From the NCBI RefSeq assembly GCF_963422545.1, contig NZ_OY730232.1:305239-369238 (forward strand): a stretch of DNA of 64,000 nucleotides. The letters are read 5' to 3'. This DNA comes from an uncultured Flavobacterium sp. (lineage in GTDB: Bacteria; Bacteroidota; Bacteroidia; Flavobacteriales; Flavobacteriaceae). Every line of letters starts with the position of its first letter. Positions within the stretch are counted from its first letter, which is position 1. The position numbers were made by a program, and so were the translations under genes. A model generated the notes under the pieces. That model searched no databases. It saw nothing but the letters and a program-made list of their open reading frames with translations, and had not been told where the DNA came from. Shown here in pieces: positions 9,353 to 17,900 of this stretch.

Positions 9353-11419
9353 TTAATATACAACTGTTAGAGTTTCTGCTTTTGCAGGACTATCGCTTTC
9401 TAAATTAGGAACCAGATGATATTCGATTTCCTGATTGATTTTTAAATTTTTATCTTCTAAAGTAAAAACATCACCATTTAATTCTTTCCATAAGGTTGGT
9501 GGAGATCCTTTTGTGTTTTTATAAATACTTAATCCCAGAACTTTATTTTTGTTTTTTACATAATCCCAGGTGAGTACTATTTTTTTATTTTCTCTGTCAG
9601 GTATCCCTTGTAAAAATGAAATTACTTTTACAGGCGTAAAATCCAAAACCTGAACTGTTATGGTAGAATGATCTAAGGATGACCAATTATTACTTTTATC
9701 CTTTGCCAAAATAGCATATTGATATGTTTTTCTGTTCTCTACTCTGTCATCTGTAAATTCCTGAATAGTATCATTTATTTGTTTAATTTCCAGCCACTTT
9801 TCTTGTCCTTTCTCTCTCCTTCTTAGACTATATCCTACAACATCTTCACTATAACTGCGTATCCATTTTAGATAAACTTTACCATCTTTATTATCGTAAT
9901 CTTTAAAAATTGGTGCAGCTGGCGGAATTTTATCCGGTTTATCCAAAACCAAGACATCAGATGGGTCTGAAACATTAAAACGCATGTCTTCAGCAGCAAT
10001 TCTATAATACACTTTACTGTTTGTCATCTTCAGGCTCACACTATCTTTATAATCATTGCCTACATAGGATTTATGGTAAATATCGACAAACTCTTCGCCT
10101 GCAGTATTTGCCTTTAAAATCCGATATCCTCTCAAATCTTTTTCCTGATTTGGTTTCCATTTTAATCGTACCGTTCCAAGACTATCAATCACACCTTCAA
10201 GTCCTATTGGCTTTGCCGGAGGTATAGAATCTACTGGTTGCACCAGCATACTTTGAGAGGTTAAACGCTGATTATTTTTACCTATAACTGATATGGTAAA
10301 ATAATTAGAGGGATATAAATTTTCTTTGTAATTGAGTTTTCTCTGAGATGGAGGAATAATTTTAGAAACCGCTTTATAGGGACCTTTGTCATTATCTGCC
10401 AAATTAATTTCATAACCCTGAATAAATCCCTCTGATTCTTTAGGATATTCCCATTCCAGATTAACTTCGTTTGAATTAACAATATTATAGTCAATTAATC
10501 TGGCGGGAGTAACTACAGCTGCTACTCCTGTTGCGCTAATTGGTTTTGTTACTTCTCCTTTTTCGCCAAATGAGGTTATACCGTATAATCTATATTGATA
10601 GATTTTATCGTTTACACTAAGTGTATCGATATAATACATCGTTTTAGACGGATGTTCGTCTTTATCATTTAAATTTACTAAAGGTGTAGTTGCTATAGGA
10701 CTAAAATTGATTCCATCAGAAGATTTCTCTACCATATAAGAAGTATAAATTCTTTTGAAGGTTTCATAATCCCAGGAAAGTAATACTTTTTTATCGTCAG
10801 GAATCGCAATAAAATCAGTTGGAGCCGGAAGTACACTATAATCTTTTAAACCTATCATGTATGATGATTCTTTGACTTTTGGACTTTCAAAAACACTTAC
10901 CTGATAAGCATATACTTCATTTTTCTTTACATTTTTATCTACAAATCCCCAGCCTGCTTTTACTGCACTCTCAAAACTCATATCAGCTGCATATAAAGCA
11001 AAAGTATATCGCTGATCAAGTTCGTCAGCCATATTTACTATTTTTGACAAGTCTCCTTCTTTAGCTGCTGTTACTTCAAAACTTTCACCATAAATTGATT
11101 GCGCTATAATAGCTGCATTATTGTCTTTTTGTACTAAATCAATCCAGGAATCTAAAGGCTCCGGAGTTAATGGTTTTGGTGTAAGGAGTATTTTCTCAGG
11201 TTTTGGTAAAATATTTCCGTCTCGTAATACTGTAGTTCTAGTGATTACATATCCCTTTTTATTTGCTTTCTGCCATTCTGATGGAGAATTAATGGCCCAA
11301 CGAATCAAAATCTTATCTTGTTGCGCTCTGGCATTGATCATGACGGTTGCATGTTTGCTTTGCGAAAATCCTAATGAAACTAAAAATAAGAACAAACTTA
11401 GAAATCTAAATTTCAGCAT
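9353..11419 (-). CDS. Exported protein with five fibronectin type III domains
   Basis: A 688-residue protein with a signal peptide ending in GFSQ. After an N-terminal region of about 185 residues (containing WAxNSPSEWQKANKKGY), there are about five FN3 domains at roughly 190-300, 305-395, 400-490, 495-590 and 590-688, each with the LSWDY/LKWxP and YxYRLYG-type strands. No T9SS sorting tail is visible, since it ends in LTVVY, so it is probably periplasmic or held at the surface by a partner. It is the first gene of the three-gene run; its stop is 5 bases before the start of the SprB-repeat gene. The sequence shows no enzyme motif. A role as an assembly or surface partner for the next two proteins is inferred from gene order alone. 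Confidence 0.8.
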   Translation of the reverse strand: MLKFRFLSLFLFLVSLGFSQSKHATVMINARAQQDKILIRWAINSPSEWQKANKKGYVITRTTVLRDGNILPKPEKILLTPKPLTPEPLDSWIDLVQKDNNAAIIAQSIYGESFEVTAAKEGDLSKIVNMADELDQRYTFALYAADMSFESAVKAGWGFVDKNVKKNEVYAYQVSVFESPKVKESSYMIGLKDYSVLPAPTDFIAIPDDKKVLLSWDYETFKRIYTSYMVEKSSDGINFSPIATTPLVNLNDKDEHPSKTMYYIDTLSVNDKIYQYRLYGITSFGEKGEVTKPISATGVAAVVTPARLIDYNIVNSNEVNLEWEYPKESEGFIQGYEINLADNDKGPYKAVSKIIPPSQRKLNYKENLYPSNYFTISVIGKNNQRLTSQSMLVQPVDSIPPAKPIGLEGVIDSLGTVRLKWKPNQEKDLRGYRILKANTAGEEFVDIYHKSYVGNDYKDSVSLKMTNSKVYYRIAAEDMRFNVSDPSDVLVLDKPDKIPPAAPIFKDYDNKDGKVYLKWIRSYSEDVVGYSLRRREKGQEKWLEIKQINDTIQEFTDDRVENRKTYQYAILAKDKSNNWSSLDHSTITVQVLDFTPVKVISFLQGIPDRENKKIVLTWDYVKNKNKVLGLSIYKNTKGSPPTLWKELNGDVFTLEDKNLKINQEIEYHLVPNLESDSPAKAETLTVVY

Positions 11420-11993
11420 TTATATGTAATTATCTGTTAAAAAAATGCAAAAATAACATTTTACAACTAACCCACAAGCATTTTATTGTAAATTAAATAT
11501 TACTTTTAATAAAACCTACAGCAGGTTAAAGACAAATAAATGTGGTTAAATACATAATTTAACATATAACTCGTTAAATGGCAATTATTCTCGTTTATCA
11601 ACAATCTTTTAAGGACAAAAGATAAAAAAACAGAATGAAAAATAATTCCTTAATTAAAAACTAATAATGACCACTTTTCTAATAATGGGCAGATAAAATG
11701 TGGCAGATTAGAAATGGAAGAGATACTTTTTTTGCCACAAAAGTCAATTTAAATTATTATTCAATTCCAAATCAAACCCTAAAAATGCTTTCAAAATTTT
11801 TTTTCACTATTTGTCATAAAAATGCATACCTTGTACCTGAATTAATTAAGAATTATAAGGTAGATTTAAGCGGATTTAAGCCAGTCAGAAACTTTCAATA
11901 TTTATAGAAATAGCGAAAATTTTGATGGCAGATTCGTGGCACAGCAGAAAAAAAATATTAGAAATGCAGTATATAGGAGGTTGCGGCAGTTTT
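11420..11993. other. Non-coding interval upstream of the FN3 operon
   Basis: About 570 AT-rich bases without a credible gene; the short open frames at 11698-11907 and 11922-12125 have no recognisable protein content. It must hold the promoter for the minus-strand FN3/SprB/metallopeptidase run, but I could not fix one convincingly. The word TGGCAGATT occurs at 11701 and again at 11927. Confidence 0.5.
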
Positions 11994-12014
11994 GTTCAAA
12001 TCCCTCTTTCTCCG
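11994..12014 (+). tRNA. tRNA-Ser-like 3' end fragment (possible attachment site)
   Basis: The 21 bases read like the T-loop (GTTCAAAT), T-stem 3' side (CCCTC), acceptor 3' strand (TTTCTCC) and discriminator G of a bacterial tRNA-Ser. The matching 5' parts are absent: no GGAGAAA acceptor strand lies within 100 bases upstream, and the T-stem 5' side does not pair. It is therefore a partial copy, not a working tRNA. Partial tRNA 3' ends are the usual scar left by tyrosine-recombinase integration. No integrase is visible in the window. Confidence 0.45.
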
Positions 12015-12020
12015 CTGAAT

Positions 12021-12060
12021 ACGAAACCCCTAGTTTTTATTAGGGGTTTCGTCGTTTTTA
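12021..12060 (+). terminator. Strong terminator behind the tRNA-like fragment
   Basis: A perfect 12-bp stem (ACGAAACCCCTA / TAGGGGTTTCGT) with an 8-base loop is followed by CGTTTTTA. It sits 7 bases after the tRNA-like 3' end, as it would behind a real tRNA gene, which suggests that tRNA and terminator moved together. Confidence 0.75.
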
Positions 12061-12161
12061 GCCGGAATCAAAAACTCTGGAACCCTCAATTCAAAAAAAG
12101 TCTTAATTCAGCGAAAACCCAATAAAAATTACAAAAAAGGAGATTCAATAATTAGTCCTAT

Positions 12162-12204
12162 AAAAACAACAAAACCAGCTATTTTAGCGGGTTTTGTTGT
12201 TTTT
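12162..12204. terminator. Bidirectional terminator after the SUKH gene
   Basis: A 15-bp stem (AAAAACAACAAAACC with GGTTTTGTTGTTTTT) closes on a loop that can itself pair (GCT/AGC). It lies 10 bases beyond the stop codon at 12215 and would end minus-strand transcription of the immunity genes. The U-run is part of the stem on both strands. Confidence 0.75.
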
Positions 12205-12214
12205 AAAATAGATT

Positions 12215-12649
12215 TTAACTTATTAAATTTTCTCCTATTAGTTCTTCAAATGATTTATTTAATTCTTCAATTTCATCATTATCATGAAAATATATCCAAA
12301 CTTTATTATCAGGAGAAATAAATACTGGATCTCCATTTCCACTTATTGAAATAACATAGCTTGATTGTATTAACTCGCACCTATTGTCTACTAAATAATT
12401 ATTTCTAAAATCCTTTGTCAAATCTATTACCGTTTCCTCTGATAACATTTCGCAGTTATTAAATCCATAAACTGGAAAGCCCATATAGCTACCTCCAAAA
12501 AGGCTTAAAAATTGTACATAATCTTTATCGAAATTCACATTAAGCTCCTTTTCAGCATTCTTAATTATTTCTTCATTAACAGATTTACCTGTAAACAAAT
12601 CATTATCAGATAGTATCGATTTAATTTTCTCTATTAATTCTTGTTTCAT
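12215..12649 (-). CDS. SMI1/KNR4 (SUKH) family immunity protein
   Basis: A 144-residue cytoplasmic protein. The centre shows the SUKH signature: LNVNFDKDYVQFLSLFGG, then GFPVYGF, then ISGNGDPVFI and VWIYFHDN. SUKH proteins are widespread immunity proteins that bind and neutralise nuclease-type toxins of Rhs and other polymorphic systems. It is the last of three small immunity-type genes behind an Rhs locus, so its own toxin is probably no longer encoded here or lies elsewhere. It has its own terminator downstream. Confidence 0.85.
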   Translation of the reverse strand: MKQELIEKIKSILSDNDLFTGKSVNEEIIKNAEKELNVNFDKDYVQFLSLFGGSYMGFPVYGFNNCEMLSEETVIDLTKDFRNNYLVDNRCELIQSSYVISISGNGDPVFISPDNKVWIYFHDNDEIEELNKSFEELIGENLIS

Positions 12650-12710
12650 ATTTACATTTCATTTATCTCCATTTGTTTAATCCTTAATATTGTATAAATC
12701 CTAAACAAAA

Positions 12711-12745
12711 AAACTGCCTAAAAAGTAAAATTTTCAAGCAGTCTT
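12711..12745 (-). terminator. Probable terminator after the Imm51 gene
   Basis: ACTGC (12713-12717) pairs with GCAGT (12738-12742), and inner AAAA/TTTT pairs extend the stem with mismatches; an A-run on the plus strand gives a U-run on the minus transcript. It is 25 bases beyond the stop at 12771. It is weaker than the other terminators in the window. Confidence 0.5.
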
Positions 12746-12770
12746 TAATAAAATTAATATTTAAAGTATA

Positions 12771-13121
12771 CTAATCTAATTCTGTCCTTGAAAACAAATC
12801 AAGTATAAGTTTTTTGTTTTCGCAAGCTTCTTTAAATCCAATAATAAATGATTTCAACGCTACCATATCAGAAGAATAGGCACAAAACATACTGCCTTCA
12901 GGATCAAATCTAACTATATCTATAAGTTCAGGTTTTTGTTCCGCTAAAAAGACATGTGCCAAGGAAGCCCAATCATATCCATTTCCTTCAAAGCCTTCAT
13001 CTTCTCTTGTTTGGAAAATTTCGGTTTTATATTCTCCAACATACAAGCATACTGAAACGCTATTTTCATGTTCAGTCCAAAAAAAAGGATTAATTATTGT
13101 TTCAAAATCATTAATATCCAT
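12771..13121 (-). CDS. Imm51-family immunity protein
   Basis: A 116-residue acidic protein without a signal peptide. The run DEGFEGNGYDWASLA followed by VRFDPEGSMFCAYS matches the Imm51 family, a set of immunity proteins found next to polymorphic toxins. It stands between an unrecognised small gene and the SUKH gene in a row of immunity-type genes behind the Rhs locus, the usual layout when successive Rhs tips have been replaced but their immunity genes kept. Its cognate toxin cannot be assigned here. Confidence 0.75.
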   Translation of the reverse strand: MDINDFETIINPFFWTEHENSVSVCLYVGEYKTEIFQTREDEGFEGNGYDWASLAHVFLAEQKPELIDIVRFDPEGSMFCAYSSDMVALKSFIIGFKEACENKKLILDLFSRTELD

Positions 13122-13175
13122 ATTGTTCTAACTCTTTAGAAGATTATTAAATGCCTCATATCCTCATATTAATAT

Positions 13176-13517
13176 TTAGATTTTTTCTAGTTCGGAGAAT
13201 AATACATCCGCTGATTCTTTTATACCTTCTCTAAAACTTGCAGGTATTTTTTTTCCACATCTTTCAAACCAAGTGTAAAAAGTTTCTTTTATTTGAACTC
13301 TATTTAATTTTGCCACCCTCCTATTCGCCATTTCGGGATATTTTTTACTTAAATATACAAAAACATCGATGTGAACCAACAAGGGCTGACAGGCCTCATC
13401 AGCAGTTCTGAGCCATTCTTCGACTTCTAAAATCTGTTCTATTGCTGTATTAAAATAAAGTGCTGGCTCTAAATCAGCCATTTGATTTCCTTCTGGTGCT
13501 GTACTGTAAATCTTCAT
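13176..13517 (-). CDS. Unrecognised small protein, probable immunity protein for the orphan GIY-YIG Rhs tip
   Basis: A 113-residue, mostly helical soluble protein (LEVEEWLRTADEACQPLL, ANRRVAKLNRVQIKETFYTW). I do not recognise the family. It begins 13 bases after the stop of the decayed GIY-YIG Rhs tip, the position an immunity gene takes. It is intact although its presumed toxin is frameshifted, which fits continued protection against kin that still carry the toxin. No enzyme motif or membrane segment is visible. Confidence 0.5.
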   Translation of the reverse strand: MKIYSTAPEGNQMADLEPALYFNTAIEQILEVEEWLRTADEACQPLLVHIDVFVYLSKKYPEMANRRVAKLNRVQIKETFYTWFERCGKKIPASFREGIKESADVLFSELEKI

Positions 13518-13530
13518 TTATTATAAATTA

Positions 13531-14097
13531 TTAATGACATTTAAATCTTAATCCTTCTACTTTTCTTGGAGAGTCTAATTTAGGTATATCTCCTGTATAT
13601 TTTCTTCCTGGAACATCAATATCTCTTCCTCGATTTTTATTGAGCAATCCTGATTTACTTAATTTATCTTCTATCGAATCTGTCACTTTGTAACTACGAC
13701 GTCTATCTTCCAATCTATCTCTAATTAATGTTGCCTCCATTGTTCTTGCCTGATCATGATCTAGGTTTTCAGCTAAAACTTCCATCGATGCAAATTCTTT
13801 AGGGCTGTTGTTTTTGTACCATTAATATATTCTTGACCTCTCGCTAATGCAGTTCTTTCAGTTATTCCATAATAAATAACCTCTCCCTTGTCATTCAGCA
13901 ATTGATATACTAATTCTGATAAACCAAAAATATCTACCCAACTATTACTATCATGAACGTATGCATAAAGTGCATTCCCTCCAAAAAGACCTATAGGATC
14001 TTGGCTCAAATATGTTCCTGTATCAGGATTATAATACCTAAATCGATTATAGTATAAACCTGTCTCTACATCTTCATATTACCTTAGTTGTCTAAAA
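13531..14097 (-). pseudogene. Orphan Rhs C-terminal tip with GIY-YIG nuclease toxin, broken by a stop and a frameshift
   Basis: Reading the minus strand from about 14097 gives FPFRQL, then a stop where the intact Rhs copy has GQ, then YEDVETGLYYNRFRYY and SQDPIGL. This is the end of an Rhs core, parallel to the same stretch in the full-length Rhs gene. After it comes a different toxin: VYQLLNDKGEVIYYGIT is the first GIY-YIG motif, followed by AENLDHDQARTMEATLIRDRL. Near 13786-13800 the frame shifts by one base: one frame ends HRWKF-stop, and the other continues as FASMEVLAENL, so a single lost base explains it. The fragment has no N-terminal Rhs part. It is a classic displaced Rhs tip, kept with its small downstream immunity-like gene. 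Confidence 0.85.
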
Positions 14098-14395
14098 GGA
14101 AACTCTGCTAATCTTTTTGCTCATACTACAATTTGGTTTTAATCAAATACTCCTTTCAAAATTTCAAAAAACATTTATCTTGCTTTTACAAATGTAAGAA
14201 TATTCGGTTATAATAAAAACTTCGTATTTTTATTATTTAACTACCGAAGTGAAACTGCTTTATTGCTTCCAATTGTTTTTTTCTCTTTACGATATTTCTA
14301 AAAATACAAAACCCCGCTTTTGCAGGGTTTTAATTTAGGTTTTAAACTAGACACAAGCTAGAGGCTTGCGTCAGCGGGGAAGATAATAATATCTT
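14098..14395. other. Spacer between the Rhs immunity gene and the orphan tip
   Basis: About 300 AT-rich bases without a gene. It holds the terminator at 14308-14331 and a weak hairpin near 14350-14370 (ACACAAGC with GCTTGCGT). Confidence 0.5.
14308..14331. terminator. Bidirectional terminator downstream of the Rhs immunity gene
   Basis: AAAACCC pairs with GGGTTTT around an inner GC/GC pair and a TTTT loop. It lies about 65 bases past the stop at 14396, closing the vgrG-Rhs-immunity transcription unit. Confidence 0.7.
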
Positions 14396-14935
14396 TTAAC
14401 GATATATATTTCTATCTTTAACTTTATAGTCAATAATATTACTATTTAGATCATCTAAAAGAGTAATTTGTGCCTTAACTTCATTAAGATAGATACTATC
14501 CTCATTATCTTTAGAAATTAAAATTCCTTCTATTTCAACATCTATAACATTAATTGGATTTTCATAAGCATTATAAATAACCTCATATTCTTCCTTCAAA
14601 TTCAAAAAAATACTTTCTAATCCAGTAATCATTTCTTGTATTGCTCGTTCTTCAGTATCAAATTCATCCAAATCTTCAAAATCATCATTATCAAAATTTA
14701 AAATAATTTTCACACTTTCATCTTGCAATAAAGAATTTATATCAGTAATTATTTTATCATGATAATCCCATAATAAAAAATAACTTTTTTTTATATCATT
14801 ATAATATTGATATTCTTTATTTGAAATTTTTTCGTAAACATAATTTAGACACCATAAGTCCCAAAACAATAAATTCTCCTGATTTAAAGATGATGTTTTT
14901 TCTTCTACAATTAATAAATATTCTTGATGTTTCAT
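14396..14935 (-). CDS. Probable immunity protein of the Rhs deaminase-like toxin
   Basis: A 179-residue acidic protein of unknown family, rich in Asp, Glu, Asn and Ile, with no signal peptide. I chose the ATG at 14935 (MKHQEYLLIVEEK), because the longer frame would start inside the Rhs gene. It begins 20 bases after the Rhs stop codon. A small acidic cytoplasmic protein directly behind an Rhs toxin tip is the usual immunity arrangement, so a role in blocking the deaminase-like tip is inferred from position. No domain or catalytic motif is recognisable. Confidence 0.6.
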   Translation of the reverse strand: MKHQEYLLIVEEKTSSLNQENLLFWDLWCLNYVYEKISNKEYQYYNDIKKSYFLLWDYHDKIITDINSLLQDESVKIILNFDNDDFEDLDEFDTEERAIQEMITGLESIFLNLKEEYEVIYNAYENPINVIDVEIEGILISKDNEDSIYLNEVKAQITLLDDLNSNIIDYKVKDRNIYR

Positions 14936-14955
14936 AAAAATATATAAATTTAAAT

Positions 14956-17900
14956 TTAATGACAATTAAAATGAGTTTTGCAATTTGGACACATTTCATT
15001 CTTCTGTTTAGATGCCCATGAAATTCCCCATTCTTTTATAACTGAACCCTCAGGTAAATTTCTCTCAATTACTCTCTCAGCATGGTTAGCACGTTTAGTT
15101 AATTCTCCTTTATCACCATCAATAAATTCTTTAAACTTTTTACCGCTAAAAATATTCTCCTCAGGCACTCCAAGCTCTATAAGCTTAGTTCTTTGAGCTG
15201 GTGATAAGCTAGCTCCATTTCCAGAAGCATAAATTTTAGTTACACCATTAACATCTACTTTAGCAACCGAAACTGTACTATTATTAAAACCTCTTGGAGA
15301 TTTACCCGGTTGTACTAAAACATCATGAGCTTGTTGCGCAATTTTAGCTAATTCCTCGCTAAAAACAAATGGATTTAATCCGAAAACGTCTACCCAATTA
15401 TTATTATCATTTACATATGCATATAATGCACTTCCACCTGCCAAACCAATAGGATCCTGACTTATATACCCGCCACTTTCAGGCGAATAATATCGAAACC
15501 TATTATAATAAAGCCCTGTTTCTATATCTTCATATTGCCCCAATTGCCTAAAAGGAATAAAATTTCTATCGCCTTTTAAATTTCGTAAACAACCATAAAT
15601 ATCATAATCAGTCTCCCAAACAAGTTCGCCCGTTTCTGAATATACTTGTGCTGGTCTACCAATATAATCATTTATGATAGAAAATTTTTTCTCTCCAATA
15701 ATTTTAGCACTTGGTACAAAAGATCCATCTTCATATACCCAAGTAATTAGATTTTCAATTGGCTCAGGTTTATCATAAACTAAATTATCTCCATCAACTA
15801 CAAGTTGTGGTCTCTCTTTTAGATTGTATGTCCATTCGTGGATAAGAACGTTACCGTCCCAAAAATAACGTTTTATTTCTTGGTTTCCAATTTTTGCGGT
15901 ACGTCTTCCTAAGGTATCATATTCAAAACTTACGACTTTTCCATCAGGGTTGGTTACACTTTCGAGCAGACCATTCGCAAGCCAAGTGTAAGTGGAGTCT
16001 CCGCTTTGCCACTGTTCGTGTTCTTGTTGTAATCTTACTTCTTCTTCTTTGTTACCTGCAAGTTTGTCAATCCAGTTGGTTGGTTTCTCAAATGCTAAAG
16101 GTTTGGTAATATCGCGCGGGCTTTTGTGTGCCAGATTACCCAACTCATCGTATTTGTAATAGTATTGTTCGTCTTGCAGCAGTTTACCTCCTTTGCCGTA
16201 TTTACGGTCGCTGCGGTCTTGGGTTTTATAAAGATTCCCTACAGCATCAGGAGTTTTATACAACTCTTCTTTACCATTATAATTGGCTTTGGCTAGATTG
16301 CCAAAATCATCATAATCAAAATAAGTAATGCTCGAGGTCATTTGGTTGACGGCACTACGTAGTTGCTGGTTGGTATCCCAATTGTAATAACGGGAGCCGG
16401 TGCGTTTTCCGTTAGCAAATACTTCTTGTTCTTTTTGCTTGCCGTTACTGTTGTAGCTGGTTTTGATGTGCAATCCTCCTGTAGCAAAACGCTCTATTTC
16501 ACGTCCTAATTCGTCACGTTTAAGAGTAGTTTCCCAAGCTTGATGCTGTTCTTTTAGCTCATTACTTTGTGCTTCTATACGCTCAAGCTGTCCTTTTTGG
16601 TTGTAATGCGTGTTGATATCAGCTCCCAAGCTGGTATTGATATTGATACGTTGTCCTAAAGTGTTATAAGTTGATATAAGTGTTATACCATTTTCGTTGG
16701 TATCGAGCTGTTGTTTTTGAGTTTCCTTCACCACCCGTCCATTCGCATCGCGTTCTAAAAGAATACTTATGTTTTGGTTTGTAGCTTCTGTCAGCAATCC
16801 ATTTTTGTTGTACGTATAGGTTTCCCAGGTACCATCATGGTAGTCGACTCTCGTAATTCGGCCCAGTGCATCCTGTTCGTAGTCGGTAAATTTTCCGTTT
16901 CCGTGATCTATTCTTGTGACTTCACCGGCAAGGTTGCGATTGTATTTTTTTACAATGCCGTCAAAAGCAGTTTCACGCATGATGTATCCGGCCTTATTCC
17001 GGCTAAAACTATAACTTTCGTTGTCTTCATTTTTTATACTGGTCAACTGCTCCATCTTGTCGTAGTCAAAACGCACTTTTACACCGTTTTGCTCTCTTGT
17101 AGCTAGACTTCCCATTGGGGTATAACTAAACCTGATATCGTTTTTTTTGTCTTTTAAGGCAACTACTTCATCATAGTTATTGTAACTAAATTCGATGACA
17201 TTACTGTCTTTCTCTACAATTTGCTGCACGCGATCGAGCGCATCATAAGTAAAGTAATCTGCCATTTGCATTGGCGTATAAATCGCACGCACACGGCTAC
17301 GATGGTCGTATTCCCAAGATTTTAGTTTTTGGTCGTTCTCACGCCATTCTATAAGATTGTACTCCTGATCGTAAACCAATTCTAATTGGTTGCTATTTTT
17401 GGCTACGCTTGCCAATAACCCATGATCATTATAGGTAAAATGGGTACTGGTTTTATCGGGTGCGATAATAGTTTTGAGCTGATGGGGCTTTTTATCGCTG
17501 TACAGATAAATTGTTTTGTTCCCTTCAGGATCTATAGCTATCGATGGCCTGCTTTCGTCATCAAACAGCATCATTTCTTCTGTACCATCCGGATAAGTAG
17601 TGCCAATTTTATTCCCTCTATCATCGTAGTTAAACCCTAAGATACGTCCTTCCTGGTCGATCTCGCGATACAATTCCATAGACTCAGTATAGTCATAAAA
17701 AATACTATTCCCCATTGGGTCTTTTACCTGAGTAACAAGTTGACTAGGCTCATAATAATAGGTGGTTACGGCACCGTTGACGTCGGTCACTATGTTGTAA
17801 CCATCCTGAGTGTGGTATTCGATCCAACCTTCTTGCCAGCCGCCCTCACCCCAAGTATGAATGCACTTATTTTGTGCATCATACTCCCAATAAAAGGTTT

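Noticed and set aside
11926..12014. Possible complete tRNA-Ser including a D-arm-like TGGCAGA word
   Set aside because: No acceptor 5' strand or anticodon arm can be folded, and the same TGGCAGATT word also occurs at 11701, so the D-arm match is probably chance. Only the 3' end is called.
11698..12125. Two short plus-strand open frames
   Set aside because: No protein-like composition, overlapping the tRNA-like fragment and its terminator; read as chance.
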